A stretch of 64,000 nucleotides of DNA, from assembly GCF_018107685.1 (NCBI RefSeq), contig NZ_CP064834.1, positions 868,001 through 932,000 on the forward strand, written 5' to 3'. This document shows positions 34,555-45,980 of the stretch, piece after piece. A program made the position numbers and the translations under genes. Position 1 is the first letter of the stretch. Each line of letters opens with the position of its first letter. Source of the DNA: Coxiella endosymbiont of Amblyomma nuttalli. Lineage in GTDB: Bacteria; Pseudomonadota; Gammaproteobacteria; Coxiellales; Coxiellaceae. The notes under the pieces were generated by a model that saw nothing but the letters and a program-made list of their open reading frames with translations, did not search any database and had not been told where the DNA came from.

Positions 34555-35179
34555 AGCTAAACGGAAAGAAATGTTTCATCGATTTAAAGTTCGTAATAGT
34601 CAACCAGTTTCAGAATTAGTTTATTATTCTAAATTTGAATTACTGATTGCTGTAATGCTTTCTGCACGAGCAACCGATATAAGTGTTAATAAATCCACGA
34701 AAAAATTGTATAAAGTCGCTAATACACCGCATACAATCTTAAAACTAGGAGAAGAAGGTTTAAAGCAATATATTAAATCTATCGGTCTCTTCAATTCTAA
34801 AGCTAAAAATATCATTAAAACTTGTAACATATTAATCGAAAAGTATGATTCTACAGTGCCAAATACAAGTGAAGACTTAGAAGCCTTACCGGGAGTGGGT
34901 CGCAAAACGGCTAATGTTATTCTTAATATAGCTTTTGGACAAAAGACAATTGCTGTGGACACACATGTTTTTCGAGTTACAAACCGAACGGGCCTAGTTT
35001 ATGGGAAAACCCCGCTTGAAATTGAAAAAAAATTAATGGGAGTTGTTCCTCAAAAGTATTTAGCTGACGCCCATCATTGGCTGGTTCTTCATGGACGTTA
35101 CATTTGTACGGCACGACGTCCAAAATGTCCCAATTGTTTAATTAACGATTTGTGTGAACATCCGAATAAAACGGGTTAG
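34547..35179 (+). CDS. nth: Endonuclease III
   Basis: A 210-residue DNA glycosylase/AP lyase removing oxidised pyrimidines. Helix-hairpin-helix LPGVGRKTANVILN with catalytic lysine, catalytic aspartate in VDTHVFRVTNR, and the C-x6-C-x2-C-x5-C iron-sulfur loop (YICTARRPKCPNCLINDLC) are intact. The ATG ([10 protein letters not shown]) overlaps the rnfB end by 8 bases and matches E. coli Nth length; an upstream in-frame start would be longer than the family. Base-excision repair is thus retained. Confidence 0.97.
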   Translation: MNEAKRKEMFHRFKVRNSQPVSELVYYSKFELLIAVMLSARATDISVNKSTKKLYKVANTPHTILKLGEEGLKQYIKSIGLFNSKAKNIIKTCNILIEKYDSTVPNTSEDLEALPGVGRKTANVILNIAFGQKTIAVDTHVFRVTNRTGLVYGKTPLEIEKKLMGVVPQKYLADAHHWLVLHGRYICTARRPKCPNCLINDLCEHPNKTG

Positions 35180-37365
35180 TAAAGATGATCAACAAGCGTA
35201 ACGCGATTAGATAAGAAAAATATTTTTTTAATGCTCAGACGTGAAATAATAATAACAAAGCACCAATGTTTCAAAATGTTTCAGTTCGAAATGATGATTT
35301 TATAATTGTATAATTGTATATATATACATATATATCAATTCAGAACACAAGTCTATCCCAAATAATTCCGAAGGTTAATTTACAAAAGATTATACCACTG
35401 ACATCAATTCTCGTTTACATATAGACTTTCGCCTAAATTTTCCAGAACAATACAATACGAATTACTCCATAGATATTCAGAAATATTATTAAAAACTGTT
35501 AAATAACATCAGGTTAAACTGAACATTTAACATAAGACAATCAAAAAATAATATTTTTAACGAATAATACTAAGTTAAATAATGAACTTAAATATGATTC
35601 TTCTGTTTCTGCTCTAATGCGTTCCAATAAGCTAAGGCTAACTTGCAAAGATGTAAAACGATGAGGTGGACCCCTGAACTTTTTAAAGAAATTGGAAATT
35701 AGTTACTCTAGGAATTGTTCTAATATAGTATCCTATTTTTATCTAGTACGCTTGTCATGTTATCTATACTTTCAAATTACACTAACATTAGAATCTTTAT
35801 GATCTTCCGAGATTTCTGTACTCAAAGAAATAACTATTTCGTATCTTGTTTGGTGGCTTTGTTAATGATCCAACGTCTTCTTAGATAACAGAAATCTCCC
35901 CTATTCCTAAAAAACAATCAATCGTCATACTGTAACTAAATGAAATAAAAATGAGTTTCTTACATTTTAGACTACCATGTCTTTCAAAAGATATAAAAGG
36001 ATGTAATTTTTTTTACCTGGTATCAGAAAATCATTTTTCTGTTCTCAATAACACAAGATTGCATCATAGATGATTAAATAACGTTTTAGCGAAGAGTATC
36101 ACTTCTGAGGATAAGATTTTGATTTAACCTTTTAACCCTGTTTCTCACCACCTGTTCAACAAATAAATCGCGCCACTATACACCTATGTATTCTAAATAC
36201 AAGGAACACGAATATTAATTCTACGTTATTAACAAAATCAGTACTCATCTTTTTTTAGCAATGCAAATTTTTTTTCTATTTAAGATCAGCAAGTTACTTT
36301 ATATTAGCAGTGTAAATAGAAACACTTTATGAACTTTCTACTTCGTCTTCTTCGTCTTTAGTATCAAAGGCTGGACTTTTTATATTTTATGCTGTAGTGC
36401 TGTAGTGCTAAAAAGTTGAAAATCGTACGACATCTATAACACTTCCAAGCTATAAGATCGTGTAATTCAGCTTCATCTAAACATTTTATGTCTAGATACC
36501 AGCTAAGTTCATTATCTAAAGTTTAGTAAGGATCAATGCTGTTAAATCTTTCTACCATAATTCAGTAACACCGAATCTTTCTTCATAGTAATTATGACGG
36601 CAAGGGAAGGATTATGCAGCAGAAATCAATTAATTTTAATTATCCACAATGGCGGATTGCAAACTATTTCATTCTATACCACTAAGCAATCCTCTCAAAA
36701 ATAGATGTGGATAAAAACGCTTTACTAATTCAAAAATTATAGGAAAATCAAAAAGACATAATTTTTCTGATTAAAGAATTATAGATAAAATCTCAAAAAT
36801 TATATGAAACAAGTGAATGACTCTGACATTTTCATAGGAATTTCCAATTATAGTGTGTAAGGTATTTTACGTTTCCAACTGGTCTTTAAAGGGTGAATAC
36901 AAAGGTCATATTTGTAACTAAGATGTTATCGGTAAAAGGAAAAATTGTTACGTAATCAGTTTGATAGTCCGCTATAATCATGAATCAAAAACTTGTATCC
37001 ATGTCTGGATGAATGATCTTTTAAAGGTTGTCTAGAGAATGGTAATTCTTTTTTAATTGAGCAAACAAACATGGAGCGATGCTTTTAAAACAAGCAATTT
37101 CTCAGATTTAAGACAACGATTTTAATTTGCCGAGAAAACCAGAAAGAAAAGGGAAAAGGAATGGATAAAAAAGTTAGTTGTCAATGCTAAAAATGAGACT
37201 GGATAGTCCACTTCTTATTGGTATTGGTAAGAAAACCGAATGGAAAAGCAGAAGTCTACAGAATACCCTCTGAAAATAATATCGGGGGTTTAATTCAATG
37301 CTGCGTTGAGAAAAGGCACAATCCTTCACTTGTCATTCTTTCATAACTTCATTACAGTTGAGAGT
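35180..37365. other. Gene desert between nth and kdsA
   Basis: About 2.2 kb, AT-rich, no gene recognised. Contains small tandem duplications (36341-36358, 36391-36406). No terminator for nth could be identified. Confidence 0.5.
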
Positions 37366-38205
37366 ATGAAAATTGCTGGTTTCGAAGTGGGCTTAGATCA
37401 GCCTCTGTTCTTAATTGCAGGTCTCTGTGTGATTGAAAGTGAGGCACTAGTGATGGATGTCGCTAGTGAGCTTAAAACAATCACCCAAGCATTGGATATA
37501 CCCTTTGTTTTTAAGGCATCGTTCGAAAAAGCTAATCGTTCCTCACATTTAAGTTATCGTGGACTAGGCATTGAAAAAGGATTAGCAGTTCTTGAGAAAG
37601 TTAAAAGAATATTGCGGCTTCCAGTTTTAACTGATGTACACGAAGATACACCACTTAACGAAGTAGCTTCTGTAGTTGATATATTACAAACACCTGCTTT
37701 CTTGTGTCGACAAAGTAATTTTATTCGTAATGTAGCTGCATGTGGGAAACCAATGAATATCAAAAAAGGGCAATTTTTGTCTCCTTGGGAAATGAAACAA
37801 GTGGTAGAAAAAGGACGGTCAATGGGAAATAAAAATATTATGGTATGTGAGCGCGGTTATTCGTTTGGATATAATAATTTAATTTCTGATATGCGTGCTT
37901 TAGCTATTATGAGAGAGACGGCTTGCCCAGTGGTATTTGACGCGACTCATTCTGTGCAATTACCAGGAAAGCAAGGTACCACTTCCGGTGGACAGCGAGA
38001 ATTTGTACCGTTATTAGCGCGCTCGGCTGTAGCAGCAGGGATCGCTGGTATTTTTATGGAAACGCATCCTGATCCTGATCGTGCTTTAAGCGATGGACCC
38101 AATGCTTGGCCCTTAGCAAAGATGTTTCCGTTATTAAAAACACTGCAAGTTATTGATAAAGTGGTTAAGGAAACTAACTTTCTAAAAAATGAAGAAAATA
38201 AATAA
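37366..38205 (+). CDS. kdsA: 3-deoxy-D-manno-octulosonate-8-phosphate synthase
   Basis: About 279 residues; condenses arabinose 5-phosphate and PEP for the Kdo of LPS inner core. Landmarks: [57 protein letters not shown], and [18 protein letters not shown]. The [12 protein letters not shown] was chosen over an in-frame start 20 codons earlier because it matches the family N-terminus and has a GAGAG site. Minor oddities: the usual ERGTSFGYNN has tyrosine for threonine, and the N-terminal AGPCVIES-type motif reads AGLCVIES. Start of a kdsA-eno-ftsB-surE-nlpD run. Confidence 0.95.
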   Translation: MKIAGFEVGLDQPLFLIAGLCVIESEALVMDVASELKTITQALDIPFVFKASFEKANRSSHLSYRGLGIEKGLAVLEKVKRILRLPVLTDVHEDTPLNEVASVVDILQTPAFLCRQSNFIRNVAACGKPMNIKKGQFLSPWEMKQVVEKGRSMGNKNIMVCERGYSFGYNNLISDMRALAIMRETACPVVFDATHSVQLPGKQGTTSGGQREFVPLLARSAVAAGIAGIFMETHPDPDRALSDGPNAWPLAKMFPLLKTLQVIDKVVKETNFLKNEENK

Positions 38206-38300
38206 AGAAAATCAAAGTATATGAGATATGAAATTAAAATTAATTAATTTACTAATTACTAAATTAAATTTGATATTTTGAGATTTAGTTTGAAATTTAA

Positions 38301-39623
<1,323 letters not shown>

Positions 39624-39635
39624 CACAGAGACCTA

Positions 39636-39917
39636 ATGCGATCCATGCGATCCATTACTATTATAATTCTCATCACCTTGTTTATTTTGCTGCAATATCA
39701 ATTATGGTTTACTACAGGTGGTATTATATCTATTTATCATTTGAATCAAAAAATTCATCGACAGATGCTCGAAAATAAGGGATTCGCGAATCGTAATGCG
39801 GTGTTGATAGCCGATATTGATAACTTAAAACACGGCAATGAAGCTATTGAAGAACGTGCCCGTAATGATTTAGGAATGATTAAGAAAGGTGAAGTGTTCT
39901 ATCAAGTCGTCAAATAG
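39636..39917 (+). CDS. ftsB: Cell-division protein FtsB
   Basis: A 93-residue bitopic membrane protein: one N-terminal transmembrane helix (ITIIILITLFILLQYQLWF) and a periplasmic coiled coil, ending in the ARNDLGMIKKGEVFYQ segment typical of FtsB. Part of the FtsQBL complex. The first 18 bases are a perfect 9-bp tandem duplication that duplicates the start codon (MRSMRS); either ATG could start. Eno-ftsB is a conserved pair. Confidence 0.93.
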   Translation: MRSMRSITIIILITLFILLQYQLWFTTGGIISIYHLNQKIHRQMLENKGFANRNAVLIADIDNLKHGNEAIEERARNDLGMIKKGEVFYQVVK

Positions 39918-39941
39918 ATGTCAAAATGTTAAGCTTCCTCC

Positions 39942-40718
39942 ATGAAAAATATCTCTGAAAAAAAACTACGATTATTAATTTCTAATGATGATGGTGTTTA
40001 TGCAAAAGGATTGATAGTATTAGCACGTACTCTTGTTGAACTGGGAAAGATTGACATCGTAGCACCTGATCGCAATCGCAGTGGTGCTAGTAACTCGTTA
40101 ACATTAAATGCACCATTACATATAAAAAAATTAGAAAATAGCGTGATTAGCGTCGAAGGTACGCCAACGGATTGTGTACATTTAGCAATTACTGGTGTTC
40201 TTCCTGAAATGCCAGATATCGTGGTTACTGGAATCAATGATGGACCTAATTTAGGAGATGATGTGTGGTACTCAGGAACCGTGGCAGCGGCGATGGAAGG
40301 ACGGTTTTTAGGATTGCCAGCACTAGCCATTTCGTTAGTAGGTGAGCAATTTCGACATCATGAAACCGCAGCGAAGGTTGCTTATAAATTAATTCAACAT
40401 ATTGTAAAAGAACCATTACATCCCGGCACCATTTTAAACGTCAATGTACCAGATCTTCCATACCTTGATTTAAAAGGGTTTGAAGTTACTCGTTTAGGAA
40501 CACGCCATCGTTCAGAACCTACTATTCGCCAAATAGACCCTCGTGGTCATCCCATCTATTGGATAGGCGCAGCAGGATCTGAGCACGATTCTGGCCATGG
40601 CACAGATTTTTTTGCTATTAACAATAGTTGTGTGTCCATTACTCCATTACGGGTTGATTTGACGCACTACGAAGTGTTTGATCAATTGTCCAGTTGGATT
40701 AAGCGATTAGAAAGATAA
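39942..40718 (+). CDS. surE: 5'/3'-nucleotidase SurE
   Basis: A 258-residue metal-dependent nucleotidase active in stationary phase. N-terminal SNDDGVYAKG with the metal-binding DD, APDRNRSGAS, GTPTDCVHLA, ITGINDGPNLGDDVWYSGTVAAA are all present. Located 24 bases after ftsB and 3 before nlpD, the classical surE-nlpD-rpoS neighbourhood although pcm is missing. Confidence 0.96.
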   Translation: MKNISEKKLRLLISNDDGVYAKGLIVLARTLVELGKIDIVAPDRNRSGASNSLTLNAPLHIKKLENSVISVEGTPTDCVHLAITGVLPEMPDIVVTGINDGPNLGDDVWYSGTVAAAMEGRFLGLPALAISLVGEQFRHHETAAKVAYKLIQHIVKEPLHPGTILNVNVPDLPYLDLKGFEVTRLGTRHRSEPTIRQIDPRGHPIYWIGAAGSEHDSGHGTDFFAINNSCVSITPLRVDLTHYEVFDQLSSWIKRLER

Positions 40719-40721
40719 AAC

Positions 40722-41486
40722 ATGTCAGAGATTCCTTTTAATCGATTGTATGGCTTGATATTGGTTATTTTGGTTGGGGTGATTATAGCCGGATGTGTAA
40801 AAAACACACATTTTGCGCCTGTTATTAATGGTTGGTTACAGCCCAACGCGAAGAAAGGATTTTATCGTGTTAAAGAAGGAGACACTATTTATTCCATTGC
40901 ATTGGCTTTTGGTCTGGATTATCGAGCCTTAGCTGCAGTTAACCATTTAAGGGTACCCTATACTATTGGTTCAGGCGACCTATTACATATGACTAATGTC
41001 CCATATGGTCAAAAAATTACTTTGACTAAGTTAGTACAAGAAAGTGACCAACCGCTTCCATTGAAGCAGCCTAAGCCCATGAATCCAGCTAAATCAAGAA
41101 GATCATTGTTTCATTGGCAATGGCCAGCTAAAGGACGCATTATAGGCCCTTATTCTGCTACTGCACCAATGGCAGGCGACAACCGAGGGCTCGGGCTCGA
41201 TATCACTGGTGATTATGGGGAACCTATTCATGCTACCTTCGAAGGGGTTGTGGTTTATAGTGGTGCTGGGGTGCGAGGTTATGGTAATCTCATAATTTTA
41301 AAGCATAATGAGGATTATCTTAGTGCTTATGCGTTCAATAAACGGATTCTCGTGAAGAAAGGTAATAAGGTTCGTACTGGTCAGAAAATTGCAGAAATGG
41401 GCCGTACTGATTCAGGATGTGTAATGCTCCATTTTGAGATTCGTCGAAACGGCAAGCCTGTGAATCCGCTTTGCTACTTGTCATAA
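40722..41486 (+). CDS. nlpD: NlpD-like LysM/LytM-domain lipoprotein
   Basis: A 254-residue lipoprotein with lipobox IAGC (Cys25) after a hydrophobic signal, a LysM domain (YRVKEGDTIYSIALAFG, about residues 47-92) and a LytM/M23 domain (about 150-252) with GLGLDITGDYG, GYGNLIILKH and MLHFEIRRNGKP. The usual YAH segment reads YAF, so it is probably non-catalytic, like E. coli NlpD which activates the amidase AmiC in cell separation. Follows surE by 3 bases; rpoS, normally next, is only a relic. Confidence 0.92.
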   Translation: MSEIPFNRLYGLILVILVGVIIAGCVKNTHFAPVINGWLQPNAKKGFYRVKEGDTIYSIALAFGLDYRALAAVNHLRVPYTIGSGDLLHMTNVPYGQKITLTKLVQESDQPLPLKQPKPMNPAKSRRSLFHWQWPAKGRIIGPYSATAPMAGDNRGLGLDITGDYGEPIHATFEGVVVYSGAGVRGYGNLIILKHNEDYLSAYAFNKRILVKKGNKVRTGQKIAEMGRTDSGCVMLHFEIRRNGKPVNPLCYLS

Positions 41487-41519
41487 TACATATAGTCAAA
41501 TTTCATTGGATATGTCTAT

Positions 41520-41950
41520 AGTACGGTCGAAAATTACGCATTGGCCGAGAACGGTTGACAGTAAAAATACAAGATAAGAAAACAATTGATACCTATAGCG
41601 AGCAAATCCCAAAATTGCTTCAGAGTACAACCATCCTAGATCAAAGATGTGAATCGTACAAAAAATAACAAAGAACAGGAATTAAGTCCACCTAAGTCCA
41701 CTAACGTAAACGTCGATAGACATGCTCATTTCTGAAGACAGTTAGAAATATTGGTAAATGAATTTATTGGTAGATAATTGGTAGATAATTAGAGACGTGA
41801 TAACCTTGAGAGTTGCATACTAATCAGGATGTCAATGCGTTATGTTAGTAAACAATTTAATGAAGGCTACTACAGCGAAAAGTCGCAATTCTTTCGCATG
41901 CAAGGATTTGTCAAATCCAAAACGAGCGATGGCTGTGCCCCATAGATCAA
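41520..41950 (+). pseudogene. rpoS: Probable eroded remnant of rpoS (stress sigma factor)
   Basis: In the place where rpoS follows nlpD, short plus-strand pieces resemble the second half of a sigma-70 family protein. TIDT and, one frame away, PIASK-like sequence near 41590-41610 parallel SVDTPI of region 3. Some 270 bases later (41862-41915), EGYYSEKSQFFRMQGFVK parallels the region 4.2 helix-turn-helix ExGLTRERVRQIQxEGLRR. The distance between the two fits rpoS. Frames are broken, and the N-terminal half is gone. No complete sigma factor is possible from this stretch. The call depends strongly on synteny. Confidence 0.42.
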
Positions 41951-42471
41951 TTATTGCCTCACATTATAGAAACAAAAGACATCACTAGTGAGAAATAAAA
42001 TCTAGATCCATCAGTCTATCGCTGCTTAAAAGCAATAAACTTTAAATCCTAAGAAAATAGAGAATCAGATAAGAAATTTGTATTCACCTTTTATAATTTT
42101 GAAATCAATTATATTTTAATAACGTCAAAAATATCCATGTATATTGACGATTGGTTGGTGAAATCGTAAAAATGTCATGTGGTATTTGTCGATGATTATT
42201 TGCATGACCTAATGATAGATAGTCTAAAAGTAGTGAGTTATTAGGATAATTACCGTGAACAATTAGCGTGAACGGAAATAAGTATTTAAAGTTTATAGAT
42301 TTGATAAGCTTGTACTTTTTAAGAGGTACATGATTGTTTTACTTGTTTTAAACTGGAATTTGTGTATTGAAGAATACCTAACACTTTTTATGTTTAGAAT
42401 AAATATTTTCAAGAAACTCCTACTCTAAGTCCGTTGTGTTAGAATACTCCCGATTTTCAGAGGACTGAGCG
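41951..42471. other. Spacer before the zf-CHCC gene
   Basis: About 0.5 kb without a recognised gene. The preceding relic region has two short tandem duplications (41683-41702 and 41766-41787). Confidence 0.45.
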
Positions 42472-42663
42472 ATGATAAAATCTCAAGGTATCACTAAACA
42501 ACATTATGAAGTAACACAGGCGGATCTTCCTCTTTCTTGTCCGATGCTTAAACATCGCTTGTGGGATGCGCATCCCCGTATTTATTTACCTATTGAACGG
42601 GAAGGTCATGTTAGGTGTCCTTACTGTGAAGCCGAATATATTCTGAAGGACTTTAAATGTTAA
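42472..42663 (+). CDS. Small zinc-finger protein of the zf-CHCC family
   Basis: A 63-residue protein with the CHCC zinc-finger pattern: HPRIYLPIEREGHVRCPYCEAEYIL, a histidine followed by a C-x2-C pair, related to the mitochondrial complex I subunit NDUFS6. An earlier cysteine lies in LPLSCPML. A GAGGA site precedes the ATG. Function in bacteria is not established. It sits 42 bases ahead of waaF; a perfect 12-bp tandem duplication (42665-42688) fills the gap. Confidence 0.85.
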   Translation: MIKSQGITKQHYEVTQADLPLSCPMLKHRLWDAHPRIYLPIEREGHVRCPYCEAEYILKDFKC

Positions 42664-42704
42664 ATATTACAGAAAGTATTACAGAAAGTCTGAGTGCGTA
42701 ATTT

Positions 42705-43730
42705 ATGGAAAAGAAAATGAAAATTTTGATTATAGGGCCTGCGTGGATAGGTGATATGGTAATGACTCAAACCCTGCTTAACTTGTTGAAACAACGTCAT
42801 CCAAATTCAGAAATTGATGTTTTTGCACCTGCATGGACAAAACCTTTGTTGGATCATATGTCAGAAGTTCATGAATCATTAGATTCTCCTTTTGGCCATA
42901 GTGAGCTTCGATTAGGTGATCGCTATCGATTAGGTATATTATTTCGGGAACGACACTATGAACAGGCGATCATATTGTCTAATTCATATAAATCGGCTTT
43001 GATACCTTATTTTGCAAGAATACCAAGACGTATTGGATGGATAGGAGAAATGCGTTATGGTCTTTTGAATGATATACGGTGGTTGAATAAAAAACATCTG
43101 CCGCAAATGATTCAACGTATCATGATTTTGGGATTAAAAAAAGGTGAACCTTTACCCATCAAGTTGCCTTATCCACAACTACAAATTTCCGCATCAAGTG
43201 TTGATACTACACTAAATCGACTTTCTTTATCAAAGAAGGATACGCCCATTCTAGCTTTATGTCCTGGAGCAGAATTCGGTCCCTCCAAACAATGGCCGAT
43301 GAATTACTACGCAGATATAGCCAGAGCTAAGCTGTCCGAGGGATGGCGTGTTTGGCTATTTGGTTCTATGAAGGACAAAGCAATAACGGATTCAATTACG
43401 GCTTTAACGAAGCATCAGGCTGAAAATCTTGCGGGAGTAACAAAGTTAAGTGAGGCTGTAGATTTGCTGTCATTGGCTTCGTTGGTGATAACGAATGATT
43501 CAGGTCTGATGCATATTGCAGCAGCATTGAGTCGACCCATGGTCGTGATATATGGTTCTACATCGTCTAAATTCACACCACCTCTGTCAAAGAAATCTAA
43601 AATTTTAAGATCCACACTACAGTGTAGTCCTTGCTTTAAACGTACTTGTCCATACGGACATTATAACTGTATGAGAGAATTAAAACCGAAACAGATATTG
43701 GAAGCTGCTACAACTATTCTTTCTTCTTGA
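42705..43730 (+). CDS. waaF: ADP-heptose:LPS heptosyltransferase II
   Basis: A 341-residue GT9 glycosyltransferase adding the second heptose to the LPS inner core at the cytoplasmic face of the inner membrane. Visible are KILIIGPAWIGDMVMTQTLL at the N-terminus, CPGAEFGPSKQWP, and the ADP-heptose binding region NDSGLMHIAAALSRPMVVIYGSTS, with CSPCFKRTCPYGHYNCM near the end. Alternative start MKILII two codons in. Uses the ADP-heptose made by HldE and HldD. Confidence 0.95.
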   Translation: MEKKMKILIIGPAWIGDMVMTQTLLNLLKQRHPNSEIDVFAPAWTKPLLDHMSEVHESLDSPFGHSELRLGDRYRLGILFRERHYEQAIILSNSYKSALIPYFARIPRRIGWIGEMRYGLLNDIRWLNKKHLPQMIQRIMILGLKKGEPLPIKLPYPQLQISASSVDTTLNRLSLSKKDTPILALCPGAEFGPSKQWPMNYYADIARAKLSEGWRVWLFGSMKDKAITDSITALTKHQAENLAGVTKLSEAVDLLSLASLVITNDSGLMHIAAALSRPMVVIYGSTSSKFTPPLSKKSKILRSTLQCSPCFKRTCPYGHYNCMRELKPKQILEAATTILSS

Positions 43731-44318
43731 AAAGTATTATGAAGGTGGTCAAGCTGCTTTACTATTTAAGATATCAGCAGATTGAAAAACGAATAAAAGT
43801 AATTAAACTGTCCTACATTTAATGTTCGGATCGCTACTCCAGTATTTTTCAAACAAAATTGAACTGTTTTTTAAGACCATCTTCTCTGTCTGACCTGAGA
43901 ATAATTTTTTCAGTGCTCCTACATAATTACAATCGATGTAATATTTTTGAGTATGTCATTATCTGAATATAGCATTATTTCTCAGTAGCAATATCTACCA
44001 GCTCCATTGGCAAATTGTTTCATAAAGATATTTTTGATAAATATGAATCAATAAAGTAAATGCGTAAGATTCGATATAACAGCTTATAACTGATGTGTGC
44101 TTAAAACAAGGAATCAACGTAATATCATTTGTGAAATGCAGGTATCGGATTGACGATTATAGTATGGAAAGTCACTTATAAAGAGACTGATTGGGTAGGA
44201 ATCTTCAACCATTCATGACTTTCTTCTTAATATAGGAAAATACAATTCGTTTATATTCAAGAATATTAACTTTAAAAGTATCATGTGAAAAACATATACT
44301 ACTTAGTAACCACTGATT
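43731..44318. other. Spacer between waaF and the O-antigen ligase relic
   Basis: About 0.6 kb, convergent, no gene or terminator recognised. Confidence 0.45.
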
Positions 44319-45535
44319 TTAATCTTTTCTAGAAAAGTTAATTACAAGTGATAAAGCATACAAATGTAATTCTGTGGTATCACTAAGCCAAGGATTAGCA
44401 ACGCATCCGATAATCATACTAATTAAGAGTACTTGCATCAAATAGCAGTTCTCTTCAGGGAGCAGGAAACTGTGTTGCCACTGCAATATGAAATTCAATA
44501 ATAGTAATGCAATACCTAAAATTCCCAATTCAACCCCAATGTTTAAATAGCTGTTGTAAGAAAGTGGTATAATGCCAGTTGCTTTTATCTGATCTTGAGG
44601 TAGAGTAGCGTAGACAGTACGAAAGCTTCCTGTTCCGTGTCCAAACCAGGGTGTTTCTTTAAAAAGGAAGTAAGCGTTTTTGATGGATTGAATACGAATG
44701 CCAAGAGAAGTATTTACTTGTCCTTGCTGATAGTAGTATTTAGTATTGCTAACAATTTGTACGATCCGTAGCTTAAATTCGTTAGAAAAATGAAAAGCCA
44801 ATTCACTTAAAATAATGGCAATAAGAAGTGAAATAAACAATCCTCGCCATCCAAAAAAAAAATCCCGGCATATAAAAGCAATGCACCAAAAATGAAATAA
44901 CCTGAACGTCCACCACTGATAAAAAGTACATTAAAAATTGCTATTATAGTCAACAATCCGTAAAGCCAGCGGAAATTAAATTTTTTCACATATCGATAAA
45001 GAAAAATAAAGACTGCAATAACCATTAAAAAATTTTGGACAATGTGATCTTTAAAGACACTTGCTCGATCAAAGCGAGAATGAAGCAACCATGAAGGATG
45101 GAAAAAATATTTGATGTACGATAAAGTTAACGTAACCAGCATTGCTATTAAAAAAGAATTTAAAATATATTGTTTCCAATGGGATTCACAAACGAATCTC
45201 ATTAAAAGAACGGCGGCACATGCGAATACGAACAATTTTGAAAACCGATGAAGGATATCTTGCTGAGACGCCGGAGAGTAAAAAATCCCGATAACATAAA
45301 GCAAAACAAAAGTTATCAGAAAAACGGCAATGGGATGTAAAGAAACGATGGTACACCATTTGTTATTTTGCCAGAGATCGCTAAACAGACTTAAAATAGC
45401 AGATGCGGAAAATAAAGCCCCTGTAATACTTGTTGAAAGTGGCAAAAAAAAAGCAGAAAGAATTAAAGTACTCCCAACAATCTTCGTCGTCCATGATTCT
45501 TTTTGTATGATTTTACCGGTAGCTCTCATTAGCAT
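44319..45535 (-). pseudogene. waaL: O-antigen ligase family protein (WaaL-like), frameshifted at an A10/T10 tract
   Basis: Two overlapping frames, 44807-45535 (242 residues) and 44319-44840 (173 residues), together make one polytopic membrane protein of about 410 residues. The N-terminal part has roughly eight hydrophobic segments and the SGGRSGYF motif of the O-antigen ligase/polymerase superfamily; the C-terminal part has HGTGSFRTVYA and a tail of membrane helices. The frame breaks at a run of ten A on the plus strand (44853-44862). One extra base would restore GIFFFGWRGLFISLLIA and join the frames. Either a real disruption, a sequencing error, or a site rescued by polymerase slippage. WaaL attaches O-polymer to lipid A-core in the periplasm. 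Confidence 0.8.
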
Positions 45536-45980
45536 AAGACCCTAAGTAATTTATCCAGATTGTAGCATATGAAATCAAAATATGTGATCTTACAATTAAG
45601 TAAGATGTATGAGGTGTTAAATCAAAAAGATGTCAATCATTGTTTGGTGAAAACTCATTCGTACAGCCACCCTATAACAGTCATCTATATTTATCGTGAT
45701 AAATTTATCTAAGAGTTGCGCTTATGATATCTAGATTACTAATACCCTGAATAGGCTGAGACGGTCTAAAACAATTTTAGGACAGTGTGTGGTAATCAAT
45801 AACTTATAGGTCAGGTCACTGTGAAATCGCTAAAAATGTTTATGAAACATTACGATTAAATTAATTATTAATTATTAAATTAATAATTAATTCATTAATA
45901 ATTAATTTGGCGTGAATGTATGATGGTGCTGTTTTGAGAATGCAAGCCAATGCATTCTCTCTTGTTAAAAATGAGAGCCA
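45536..45980. other. Spacer with AT-only inverted repeat
   Basis: About 0.45 kb without a gene. Around 45863-45914 lies a run of TTAATTATTAAT-type repeats forming imperfect palindromes; composition alone could explain it. Confidence 0.45.

Noticed and set aside
35640-35700. Sequence resembling an IS3-type insertion-sequence end (GGTGGACCCCTGAAC)
   Set aside because: No matching inverted end and no transposase fragment could be found, so it is not supported.
45863-45914. AT-only palindromes as a possible replication or integration site
   Set aside because: Composed almost entirely of TTAATTATTAAT-type repeats; base composition explains it, and there is no associated gene.
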